This document shows positions 1 through 6,103 of a stretch of 10,847 nt of DNA, one piece after another. The notes beneath the pieces were generated by a model. The model saw only the letters and a list, made by a program, of their open reading frames with translations. It was not told the origin of the DNA and searched no databases. Made by a program: the position numbers and the translations under genes. How positions within the stretch are numbered: the stretch's first letter is position 1; every line of letters starts with the position of its first letter. Source of the stretch: an uncultured Caulobacteraceae bacterium (lineage in GTDB: Bacteria > Pseudomonadota > Alphaproteobacteria > Caulobacterales > Caulobacteraceae); assembly GCA_937910255.1 (NCBI GenBank), contig CALEOQ010000536.1, positions 1 through 10,847 of the forward strand, given 5' to 3'.

Positions 1-360
1 GGGCGGCTGGCCCAGGACCGCAGCCTGCCGGGCTTTGGCCACACCCTCTATCCCGAGGGCGACCCCCGCGCCCAGGCGCTGCTGGCGCGTTTCGAGCCGC
101 CAGCCGATCTGGCGGCCCTGCGCCGGGCGGTCGAGGGGGCCACGGGCCAGGCGCCCAATGTGGATTTCGCCCTGGTGGCCCTGGCTGAAGTCCTGAACCT
201 GCCGAAAGACGCGCCCTTCGCCCTGTTCGCGGTGGCCCGCTGCGCCGGCTGGATCGCCCACGCCATCGAGCAGGCGCAGACCGGCGGCCTGATCCGGCCG
301 CGGGCGCGCTATGCCGGGTTGACGCCGATCGCCGGGGCTTCCGGGGCTTCGGCGAACTGA
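1..360 (+). CDS. Citrate synthase family protein, C-terminal fragment (5' truncated by window edge)
   Basis: The first reading frame is open from base 1 to a TGA at 358-360, giving the last 119 residues of a citrate synthase fold enzyme. Such enzymes condense acetyl-CoA (or propionyl-CoA) with oxaloacetate in the cytoplasm. Visible hallmarks are PGFGHTLYPEGDPRA (visible residues 10-24), whose histidine matches the oxaloacetate-binding His of the GFGH motif, and PNVDFALVAL (about residues 52-61), whose Asp is the catalytic Asp of the family. AGWIAHAIEQ and RPRARYAG near the end are also typical. The N-terminal part, including the first catalytic His, lies outside the window, so citrate synthase, methylcitrate synthase and the alphaproteobacterial citrate-synthase-like paralogues cannot be separated. 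The last 52 bases overlap the 3' end of the convergent gene. Family is sure; exact substrate is not. Confidence 0.88.
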   Translation, partial: GRLAQDRSLPGFGHTLYPEGDPRAQALLARFEPPADLAALRRAVEGATGQAPNVDFALVALAEVLNLPKDAPFALFAVARCAGWIAHAIEQAQTGGLIRPRARYAGLTPIAGASGASAN

Positions 361-1292
361 CCGCCCTTGCGATAGCGGTAGAGGTAGGTCCCCAGCACCG
401 ATTCCACCGCCGTGGGCCGCACCCCCAGGGCCTCGAGCCCCGGCAGGGCGGGATCGGCGACATTGTCGACCCGCAGTTGCTCGACCTGATCGACGGTCAG
501 CGGCGGGGCGATGGGCGTCATGGCCAGCAGGCCGCACACCTTGCCGATCATCCGGGCGACCGGGAAGGGCAGGGGGACCAGGAAGCGACGGCGCTGGGTC
601 TGGCTCAGCACCATCTCCAGAATCTGGCGGAAGGTAAGGACCGCAGGGCCGCCCAGCTCATAGGTCTTGCCGGCCGCATGGGGGTCGGCCACGGCGGCGG
701 CCACCGCGCGGGCCACATCGCCCACATAGACCGGCTGGAAGCGGGTCTTGCCGCCGCCGATCAGCGGCAGGGCGGGCGACAGGACGGCCATGGCGGCGAA
801 GCGGTTGAAGAAATCGTCCTCGGGGCCAAAGACGATCGAGGGCCGCAGGATCACCGCCTCGGGCAGGATCTCGCGCACGGCGGCCTCGCCCTCAGCCTTG
901 GTGCGGGCGTATTTCGACGCGCCGTCCGGATCGGCGCCGATGGCTGAAATCTGCACCATGCGCCGCACGCCGGCCTCGCGGGCGGCCTGGGCCACGTGGC
1001 GCGCGCCCATGGTGTGCAGGGTCATGAACTTCTGGCGGCCGCTCTCGTAGAGCACGCCCACCAGATTGACGCAGACCTGAGCGCCGTCCAGCGCTCGGGC
1101 GACCGAGGCGGCGTTGCGGATATTGGCCTGCACCACCTGGATCTGGCCCACATCGCCAAGCAGCAGCAGGTCATGGGCCCGCGCCGGCTGGCGCACGGCG
1201 ACCCGCACCCGATATCCGGCCCGGGCCAGCGCCCGCACCACCTGACTTCCGACAAAGCCCGAACCGCCGAAGACGGTGACGAGATCCTGCAT
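309..1292 (-). CDS. Complex I NDUFA9 subunit family NAD(P)-binding protein (atypical SDR)
   Basis: This 327-residue protein begins with a Rossmann nucleotide-binding loop, VFGGSGFVGSQVVRAL, with glycines in GGSGFVG at residues 9-15. It continues with features of atypical short-chain dehydrogenases related to mitochondrial complex I subunit NDUFA9: VCVNLVGVLYESG, the ISAIGADPDGASKYARTKAEGE stretch in which the YxxxK-like segment aligns, ILRPSIVFGPEDDFFNRF, and FQPVYVGDVARAV. In bacteria this family is usually an NAD(P)H-binding protein of unproven enzymatic role, often linked to respiratory-chain or quinone functions; that link is family knowledge, not shown here. The start ATG has no strong Shine-Dalgarno, but the Rossmann fold follows directly and no better start is visible. 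It ends inside the convergent citrate synthase gene. Confidence 0.88.
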   Translation of the reverse strand: MQDLVTVFGGSGFVGSQVVRALARAGYRVRVAVRQPARAHDLLLLGDVGQIQVVQANIRNAASVARALDGAQVCVNLVGVLYESGRQKFMTLHTMGARHVAQAAREAGVRRMVQISAIGADPDGASKYARTKAEGEAAVREILPEAVILRPSIVFGPEDDFFNRFAAMAVLSPALPLIGGGKTRFQPVYVGDVARAVAAAVADPHAAGKTYELGGPAVLTFRQILEMVLSQTQRRRFLVPLPFPVARMIGKVCGLLAMTPIAPPLTVDQVEQLRVDNVADPALPGLEALGVRPTAVESVLGTYLYRYRKGGQFAEAPEAPAIGVNPA

Positions 1293-1328
1293 GGCCCGGC
1301 CCGTTGTTTTCCAATGTTCCTGAGCGCC

Positions 1329-1357
1329 CGGATAGACGATGCCGTCCCCTGCCGCAA
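1329..1357 (-). promoter_or_regulatory. Possible promoter of the NDUFA9-like gene
   Basis: Read on the minus strand, TTGCGG (1352-1357) is followed after 17 bases by TATCCG (1329-1334). This is a plausible -35/-10 pair for the housekeeping sigma factor. It would start transcription near 1322, about 30 bases before the ATG. The match is partial and found by eye. Confidence 0.3.
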
Positions 1358-1387
1358 TGCGACTTGCGCGATGTGTGAAAAGGTCCG

Positions 1388-1416
1388 TTGACGCCCGTCT
1401 GGCTTTTCCTTAGTAG
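1388..1416 (+). promoter_or_regulatory. Likely tRNA-Leu promoter
   Basis: TTGACG at 1388-1393 is followed after exactly 17 bases by TAGTAG at 1411-1416. The predicted start near 1423 lies about 20 bases before the mature tRNA. TTGACG is close to the -35 element favoured by the alphaproteobacterial housekeeping sigma factor; the -10 match is weaker. Position just ahead of a stable RNA gene supports the call. Confidence 0.5.
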
Positions 1417-1442
1417 TCCCGCCTCCCGATCCGACGGACCGG

Positions 1443-1525
<83 letters not shown>

Positions 1526-1529
<4 letters not shown>

Positions 1530-1559
1530 CCCCTCTCTCAAGGTCCATCCGGGGGTGGT
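1526..1559 (+). terminator. Possible tRNA terminator hairpin reusing the tRNA 3' end
   Basis: ACCACCCC (1526-1533) is perfectly complementary to GGGGTGGT (1552-1559), with an 18-base loop, and is followed by a pyrimidine-rich stretch with short T runs (1560-1577). The upstream arm starts with the tRNA discriminator base and CCA tail. It could stop transcription just after the tRNA or compete with 3' processing. The T tract is poor, so termination is an inference. Confidence 0.3.
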
Positions 1560-1629
1560 CGCCCTTCTTTCCCCCGCAGGACGCCCGAAAGCCGCGGTGA
1601 GGTCCGCGCCATAAGCGGAGCAAGCGGTC

Positions 1630-2247
1630 TTGGCCAACTTTCTTCACAAGGGCGATCTGCCCGACGGTCTGTTCCAGGGCGTAGACGCCGTGGCGGTGGA
1701 TTCCGAAACCATGGGCCTGCGCCTGGGGCGCGACCCGCTCTGCGTGGTGCAGATCTCGGCCGGGGACGGCGACGCCCATCTCGTGCAGCTCGATCGGGCC
1801 ACCTATGACGCGCCGAATCTCAAGGCCCTGCTGACCCATCCGGCGATCACCAAGATTTTTCACTTCGGGCGGTTCGACATCGCCATGTTCCATCTCCATC
1901 TGGGGGTGATGACCACGCCCGTCTACTGCACCAAGATCGCCTCCAAGCTGGCCCGGACCTATACCGACCGGCACGGACTGAAGGACGTGACCCGCGAGAT
2001 GGTCGGCGTCGACCTCTCCAAGGCCCAGCAGAGCTCGGACTGGGGCCAGGCCAACCTCTCCGAGGAGCAGGTGGCCTATGCCGCCTCCGACGTCCTGCAC
2101 CTCCATGCGGTGCGCGCCCGGCTGGACGCCATGCTGGCCCGGGAGGGGCGCGACGCCCTGGCGCGGGCCTGTTTCGAATTCCTCCCCCATCGGGCCGTCC
2201 TCGACGTGGCCGGGTGGGAGGACTCCGACATCTTCGCCCATAGCTGA
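1630..2247 (+). CDS. nrnC: NanoRNase C, RNase D-like DEDDy 3'-5' exoribonuclease
   Basis: This 205-residue protein is a single DEDDy exonuclease domain without the HRDC domains that make classical RNase D about 370 residues long. Metal-binding acids are visible as D24 and E26 in VDSETMGL, D83 in HFGRFDIAMF, and Y150 with D154 in YAASDVLHL. The size and domain content match alphaproteobacterial NrnC, which degrades diribonucleotides and other very short RNA in organisms lacking Orn. This completes RNA turnover and pGpG removal in the cytoplasm. The start is TTG at 1630, with GGAG at 1617-1620 nine bases upstream. Its stop is seven bases before the lptC start, so the two are probably co-transcribed. 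An RNase D label would be the generic alternative. Confidence 0.85.
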   Translation: MANFLHKGDLPDGLFQGVDAVAVDSETMGLRLGRDPLCVVQISAGDGDAHLVQLDRATYDAPNLKALLTHPAITKIFHFGRFDIAMFHLHLGVMTTPVYCTKIASKLARTYTDRHGLKDVTREMVGVDLSKAQQSSDWGQANLSEEQVAYAASDVLHLHAVRARLDAMLAREGRDALARACFEFLPHRAVLDVAGWEDSDIFAHS

Positions 2248-2254
2248 GGCCCCG

Positions 2255-2884
2255 GTGAGCGCCCTGGCATATGAGGCCCGCGGGCCGGCGTCGGCCCTGG
2301 CCATGGCCAGATGGCGGCGCCGTTCGCGGCTGATCCGCCAGCTTCGGGTGCTGCTGCCGGTGCTGATCGCCGCCATCGTGCTCAGCCTGGTGGGCCTGGT
2401 GGTCTATCGCAGCGTCGTGGGCCAGGCGGCCAGGCCGGTGGAGGCCGAGGCGCCGATCCGCCTGGTGAATCCCCGCTTCCTGGGGCGCGACATCCAGGGA
2501 CGTTCGTTCGTGATCACCGCGGCCAGCGCCGTGCGCGACGAGAACGACTATCAGCGGGTGGTGCTGGACCGGCCGGCCATGGTGGTGGACGGCGAGGGCC
2601 TCAGCCCCATGCGGCTCTCGGCCCGTTCAGGCGTCTTTCATGAAGGCGATGGGATTCTGCGGCTTCAGGGTGATGTCACCCTGAACGATCAGGCGGCGGC
2701 CTTCGACACGCCAAGCGCGGTGTTCAACACCGCCACCGGCGTGCTGGAAGGCGAGGGACTGATCACCGGCGCCGGTCCGCTTGGCGAAATCCGTGCTAGG
2801 TCCTATGGCGTTTACGACAAGGGCGAGCGCATGGTCTTCAAGGGCGGCGTAACCGGCCGGATCACCCCGAACTCGCCGCGATGA
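2255..2884 (+). CDS. lptC: LPS export ABC transporter periplasmic protein LptC
   Basis: The 209-residue product has a basic N-terminus (RWRRRSRLIRQLR), one membrane anchor at about residues 32-51 and a periplasmic beta-rich LptC/OstA-like domain. LptC sits on LptB2FG in the inner membrane and passes lipopolysaccharide to LptA. I chose GTG at 2255: GAGG lies at 2246-2249, overlapping the nrnC stop, at good spacing. The frame stays open upstream to 2078, but that part is antiparallel to nothing sensible and overlaps nrnC. ATG at 2303 is a second possible start that keeps the anchor. Position directly before lptA and lptB strongly supports the name, since LptC sequences are poorly conserved. The stop TGA (2882-2884) lies 22 bases before the chosen lptA start. 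Confidence 0.85.
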   Translation: MSALAYEARGPASALAMARWRRRSRLIRQLRVLLPVLIAAIVLSLVGLVVYRSVVGQAARPVEAEAPIRLVNPRFLGRDIQGRSFVITAASAVRDENDYQRVVLDRPAMVVDGEGLSPMRLSARSGVFHEGDGILRLQGDVTLNDQAAAFDTPSAVFNTATGVLEGEGLITGAGPLGEIRARSYGVYDKGERMVFKGGVTGRITPNSPR

Positions 2885-2906
2885 TGCGAATATGAGGCGT
2901 CTGAAG

Positions 2907-3485
2907 ATGAAGTTTCCTCACGCACCCGGCGCCCGGACCCGCTTTCCGGCGATCCTGGCCGCGGGCCTGATCCTGGGTCTGGCTGCGGCGCCGGCCCAGG
3001 CGCAGCTGGCCAGCGGCTCCAACGCCCCCGTCGACATCACCGCCGACGAACTTGAAGTGGTCAACGCCGACTGCCTGGCCATCTGGCGCGGGTCGGCCGA
3101 GGCCCTGCAGGACGGCTCGCGCCTGCGGGCCGACGTCCTGCGCATCCGCTATGCGCCGGGCCGGGCGGGCGCCACCTCCGGCGACGCCAACTGCGGCGAC
3201 CTGCAGGGCATGGAGGCGCAAGGGTCGGTCTTCTACGTCACGCCCCAGCAGCGGGTACGGTCCAATGCGGCGGTCTATGACGCGGCCGCCGACACCATCA
3301 CCATGACCGGCGACGTGGTCGCCGCCCAGGGGCAGAACGTGCTGCGCGGCGAGCGCCTGGTGATCCAGGTGTCCACCGGCCAGGCCCGGATGGAGACCAG
3401 CGCCCGCGGCGCGGGCTCGACCGGCCGGGTGCGCGGCGTCTTCTATCCCAATGCGTCGCAGGGCCAGCCTGCCGCCAAGCGCTAG
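2907..3485 (+). CDS. lptA: LPS transport periplasmic protein LptA (OstA-like)
   Basis: The product has a signal peptide with hydrophobic core AILAAGLILGLAAAP and a likely signal peptidase cleavage after AQA, followed by an OstA/LptA jelly-roll domain. Typical repeats of this fold are visible: PVDITADELEVVNADCLAIWRG, then YDAAADTITMTGDVVAAQGQNVLRGERL. LptA polymerises across the periplasm between LptC and LptD to carry LPS to the outer membrane. I prefer ATG 2907 because GAGG (2894-2897) lies nine bases before it. ATG at 2892 would add five residues (MRRLK) but has no ribosome binding site. The C-terminal tail (SQGQPAAKR) is polar and probably disordered. The domain holds two cysteines (DANCGD and NADCLA), which could form a disulfide in the periplasm. 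The stop overlaps the lptB ribosome binding site. Confidence 0.87.
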   Translation: MKFPHAPGARTRFPAILAAGLILGLAAAPAQAQLASGSNAPVDITADELEVVNADCLAIWRGSAEALQDGSRLRADVLRIRYAPGRAGATSGDANCGDLQGMEAQGSVFYVTPQQRVRSNAAVYDAAADTITMTGDVVAAQGQNVLRGERLVIQVSTGQARMETSARGAGSTGRVRGVFYPNASQGQPAAKR

Positions 3486-3494
3486 GAGATTTGC

Positions 3495-4262
3495 GTGCTG
3501 GACAAGACGATGGCGGGCGAGGCCCCCCTGGCGACCCTGGGCGAGGGCCTGGTGGTCGACAATATCGGCAAGTCCTATCGCGGCCGCCCCGTGGTCAAGG
3601 GCGTCTCCCTGCGCCTGGCGCGGGGCGAGGTGGCCGGCCTGCTGGGTCCCAATGGGGCGGGCAAGACCACCTGCTTCTACATGATCACCGGCCTGATCGC
3701 CGCCGACTACGGCGCCATCTATCTGGACGGCGAGAACATCACCAGCCAGCCCATGTACCAGCGCGCCCGGATGGGCCTGGGCTATCTGCCGCAGGAGACC
3801 TCGATCTTCCGCGGCATGACCGTGGCCCAGAACGTCATGGCCGTGGTCGAGCTGCGCGAGCGGGACGGGGCCAAGGCCCGCGCCACCGTTAACCAGCTGC
3901 TGGAAGAGCTGCACATCGAGCACCTGCGCGACGCCCCGGCCATCTCGCTGTCCGGCGGCGAGCGGCGTCGGGTGGAGATCGCCCGGGCCTTGGCCAGCGA
4001 GCCGTCCTTCATGCTGCTGGATGAGCCCTTCGCCGGGATCGATCCCCTGGCCATCGCCGACATCCGCGAGGTGATCACCTATCTGAAGGCCCGCGGCATC
4101 GGCATCCTGATCACCGACCACAATGTCCGCGAGACCCTGGACATCATCGACCGGGCCGCGATCATCCATGCGGGCGAGCTGCTGTTCGAAGGCTCGCCGT
4201 CCGAGATCATCGACAATCCCGAGGTCCGCCGCGTCTATCTGGGCGACCGCTTCGGGGGCTAG
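3495..4262 (+). CDS. lptB: LPS export ABC transporter ATP-binding protein LptB
   Basis: A complete 255-residue ABC ATPase. Visible motifs in order are Walker A GPNGAGKTT (51-59), Q-loop GYLPQE (Q100), signature LSGGE (152-156), Walker B FMLLDEP (D176, E177), D-loop FAGID and the switch histidine H209 in LITDHNV. The wording of these motifs, including LPQETSIFRGMTV, is characteristic of LptB rather than other ABC proteins. LptB dimerises under LptF and LptG, which are not in this window, and its ATP hydrolysis drives LPS extraction. The start is GTG 3495 with AGGAG at 3484-3488, overlapping the lptA stop. It has about 15 more N-terminal residues than the enterobacterial protein. It ends the four-gene plus-strand run; downstream lies a repeat region and a convergent gene. 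Confidence 0.96.
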   Translation: MLDKTMAGEAPLATLGEGLVVDNIGKSYRGRPVVKGVSLRLARGEVAGLLGPNGAGKTTCFYMITGLIAADYGAIYLDGENITSQPMYQRARMGLGYLPQETSIFRGMTVAQNVMAVVELRERDGAKARATVNQLLEELHIEHLRDAPAISLSGGERRRVEIARALASEPSFMLLDEPFAGIDPLAIADIREVITYLKARGIGILITDHNVRETLDIIDRAAIIHAGELLFEGSPSEIIDNPEVRRVYLGDRFGG

Positions 4263-4285
4263 GGCCGGCGGCCGGCATCGCCCCG

Positions 4286-4433
4286 ATACCGTCACCCTGG
4301 GCCTTGCGCCCAGGATCCCCTCGCGCAGCTTGCGCCTGCCCTCGACAGGGACCCCCGGGACGAGCCCGAGGGCGACGAGCATGAGAGGCCCTGCGTCCTT
4401 CGAAGCTCGCCTTGCTCGCACCTCAGGATGAGG
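4286..4433. repeat. Intergenic palindromic repeat, copy A
   Basis: The first of two diverged direct repeats downstream of lptB; it aligns with 4516-4655 at an offset of 229-230 bases, with only scattered substitutions and one C deleted. It contains the hairpin CCTGGGC-CTTGC-GCCCAGG (4296-4314). A second hairpin around the CGAGCCCGAGG segment (about 4353-4372) is weakened by a C-A mismatch. It ends with the CTTCGAAGCTCGCCTTGCTCG segment and CCTCAGGATGAGG. It looks like a dispersed non-coding repeat of the kind found between genes in GC-rich alphaproteobacteria. Open frames here are composition artefacts. Confidence 0.8.
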
Positions 4434-4515
4434 GCGGGGCAGGGCGGGAGTACCGTCAAGTACGACTTTCGGACGCCTGCGGCGCGTGAGGCGGCCGCGT
4501 CTGCGCGCCCCCCCA
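4434..4515. other. Unique spacer between the two repeat copies
   Basis: About 80 bases separate the two repeats. They contain a short GTAC...GTAC inverted motif (4451-4464) and a run of C near 4508-4514. No gene, RNA or ribosome binding site is supported. With the flanking repeats it completes the gene-free stretch between lptB and metY. Confidence 0.6.
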
Positions 4516-4655
4516 ACACCGTCATCCTGGGCCTTGTGCCCAGGATCCCTCGCGCAGCTTGCGCCCGCCCTCGACAGGGACCCTCGGGACGAGCCCGAGG
4601 GCGACGAGCATGAGAGGCACTGCGTCCTTCGTGGCTCGCCTTGCTCGGAGCTCAG
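4516..4655. repeat. Intergenic palindromic repeat, copy B
   Basis: The second copy of the repeat, same orientation as copy A. Its hairpins are intact: ATCCTGGGC-CTTGT-GCCCAGGAT (4524-4546, 9-bp stem) and CCCTCGGG-ACGAG-CCCGAGGG (4581-4601, 8-bp stem). The T here restores the pair that is broken in copy A. The copy runs up to and slightly into the metY stop codon. The strong hairpins between two convergent genes could help end transcription from both sides, but neither has a clear T tract, so that is inference. Confidence 0.8.
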
Positions 4656-5935
4656 ATCCCGGCCAGAGCCTGGTCCAGGTCGGCGATGATGTCGTCCACA
4701 TGCTCCAGCCCCACCGAGAGCCGCACCACGTCGGGCCCGGCGCCGGCGGCCAGCTGGTCGGCCTCCTCCAGCTGGCGGTGGGTGGTCGAGGCCGGATGGA
4801 TGATCAGGCTGCGGGTGTCGCCGATATTGGCCAGGTGCGAGAACAGCTTCACCGCGCCGACCAGCTTGACGCCGGCGGCGTAGCCATCCTTCAGCCCAAA
4901 GGTGAAGACCGCGCCGGCGCCCTTGGGGGCGTAGCGTTTGGCCCGCTCATGGCTGGGATCGCCGGCCAGGCCCGCATAGGAGACCCAGGCGACCTTGGGG
5001 TGGGCCTTGAGCCACTCAGCGACCCTCTTAGCGTTGGCGCAGTGGCGTTCCATCCGCAGGGCCAGGGTCTCGATCCCGGTGAGGATCATGAAGGCGTTGA
5101 ACGGCGAGATGGCGGGGCCAAGGTCGCGCAGGCCCAGCGCCCGGCAGGCGACGGCGAAGGCCGCCGGTCCGAAGGCCTCGGTGAAGACCTTGCCGTGATA
5201 GCTGGGATTGGGGGCGCTCAGGTTGGGCCAGCGGCCGCCGGTCCAGTCGAACCTGCCGCCGTCGACGATGGCGCCGCCGATGGAATTGCCGTGACCGCCG
5301 AGGAACTTGGTCAGGGAATGGACGACGATGTCGGCGCCGTGATCCAGCGGCCGGCAGAGATAGGGGGTGGCGAGCGTGTTATCGACCACCAGGGGCACGC
5401 CCTTGGCGTGGGCGACCTCGGCGATGCCGGCGATGTCCATCACCACCCCGCCGGGATTGGCGATCGACTCGATGAACACCGCGCGGGTCTTGTCGTCGAT
5501 GGCGCGGGCGAAGGCTTGCGGCTCCAGCTCTTCGACGAAGGTGACGCCCCAGCCCATGCGCTTGAAGCTCTGGCTGAGCTGGGTGATCGAGCCGCCATAG
5601 AGCTTGCGCGAGGCCACGATGTTGCAGCCCGGCTCCATCAGGGTGTGGAAGACCAGCAGCTGGGCCGCATGGCCGCTGGCCACCGCCAGGCCGGCCACCC
5701 CGCCCTCCAGGGTCGCCAGCCGCGCCTCCAGCACGCCGGCGGTGGGATTGCCCAGGCGCGAATAGATGTTGCCGGCGGCCTCCAGGTTGAACAGGGCCGC
5801 GGCGTGGTCGGAGTCGTCGAAGACATAGGAGGTGGTCTGGTAGATCGGGGTGACCCGGGCCTTGGTCACCGGATCAGGCGTGGCCCCGGCGTGGATGACC
5901 AGGGTTTCGGGGCGCAGGGCCGCATTGTCCGACAT
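4652..5935 (-). CDS. metY: O-acetylhomoserine sulfhydrylase (homocysteine synthase), PLP enzyme
   Basis: A complete 427-residue Cys/Met-metabolism PLP enzyme. YSRLGNPT (58-65) supplies the phosphate-binding Tyr and Arg, VVDNTLATP (183-191) contains the Asp that contacts the pyridine nitrogen, and HSLTKFLGGHG contains the Schiff-base lysine K210. The length and the insertion GRFDWTGGRWPNLSAPNPSYHG after the active site are typical of O-acetylhomoserine sulfhydrylase, which makes homocysteine from O-acetylhomoserine and sulfide. Shorter MetZ, MetB and methionine gamma-lyase proteins lack this insertion. The enzyme is cytoplasmic and would be expected as a tetramer. AAGGGA (minus strand, 5944-5949) precedes the ATG at good spacing. 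The gene is divergent from rpoN and convergent with lptB. Family certain; acetyl versus succinyl substrate inferred. Confidence 0.93.
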   Translation of the reverse strand: MSDNAALRPETLVIHAGATPDPVTKARVTPIYQTTSYVFDDSDHAAALFNLEAAGNIYSRLGNPTAGVLEARLATLEGGVAGLAVASGHAAQLLVFHTLMEPGCNIVASRKLYGGSITQLSQSFKRMGWGVTFVEELEPQAFARAIDDKTRAVFIESIANPGGVVMDIAGIAEVAHAKGVPLVVDNTLATPYLCRPLDHGADIVVHSLTKFLGGHGNSIGGAIVDGGRFDWTGGRWPNLSAPNPSYHGKVFTEAFGPAAFAVACRALGLRDLGPAISPFNAFMILTGIETLALRMERHCANAKRVAEWLKAHPKVAWVSYAGLAGDPSHERAKRYAPKGAGAVFTFGLKDGYAAGVKLVGAVKLFSHLANIGDTRSLIIHPASTTHRQLEEADQLAAGAGPDVVRLSVGLEHVDDIIADLDQALAGI

Positions 5936-5973
5936 GGGCGTCTTCCCTTGTGAAGCGTTCTCGTTGGCCTTGC

Positions 5974-6002
5974 GCCTAGCACGACGGGGCGTCGGCGCCC
6001 AA
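5974..6002 (-). promoter_or_regulatory. Possible metY promoter with internal palindrome
   Basis: On the minus strand TTGGGC (5997-6002) precedes GCTAGGC (5974-5980), resembling the alphaproteobacterial pattern in which the -10 begins GCTA. It would start transcription about 30 bases before the metY ATG. The spacer holds a perfect 5-3-5 palindrome, CGACG-GGG-CGTCG (5982-5994), where a repressor could bind. Both readings are by eye. Confidence 0.3.
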
Positions 6003-6016
6003 GCCGGGACGCTTCG

Positions 6017-6033
6017 CCGCAGCTCATCTGCGG
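6017..6033. promoter_or_regulatory. Inverted repeat in the metY-rpoN divergent region
   Basis: CCGCAG (6017-6022) and CTGCGG (6028-6033) form a perfect 6-bp inverted repeat with loop CTCAT. It lies about 70 bases before the rpoN start and just upstream of the candidate metY -35 element. It may be an operator or a leader hairpin. The function is unknown. Confidence 0.25.
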
Positions 6034-6103
6034 GCGGTTAACCAATCGGTGGGGGATGGCGGCCTAGCCTCTCCAGCAAGAAGCAGGCCAGGAGGGCTGA
6101 AAC

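Noticed and set aside
2884..2895. Four-codon ORF (ATG to TGA) overlapping the lptC stop
   Set aside because: It has three residues and no ribosome binding site. It may be chance; translational coupling to lptA is possible but cannot be supported.
2862..4421. Long minus-strand open frame (519 residues) opposite lptA and lptB
   Set aside because: It is antisense to two certain genes and rich in H, G, D and Q, typical of the mirror frame of GC-rich coding DNA; it has no ribosome binding site or known motif.
4286..4655. CRISPR array or insertion sequence ends
   Set aside because: There are only two long copies with nested hairpins; no short regular repeats with spacers, no transposase and no target duplication are visible.
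4559..5953. Long plus-strand open frame opposite metY
   Set aside because: It mirrors metY and begins in a repeat; composition explains it, and metY has all active-site motifs.
5936..6103. SAM-II riboswitch before metY
   Set aside because: This class often precedes methionine genes in alphaproteobacteria, but I see no SAM-II core or pseudoknot pairing on the minus strand, and the likely leader is only about 30 bases.
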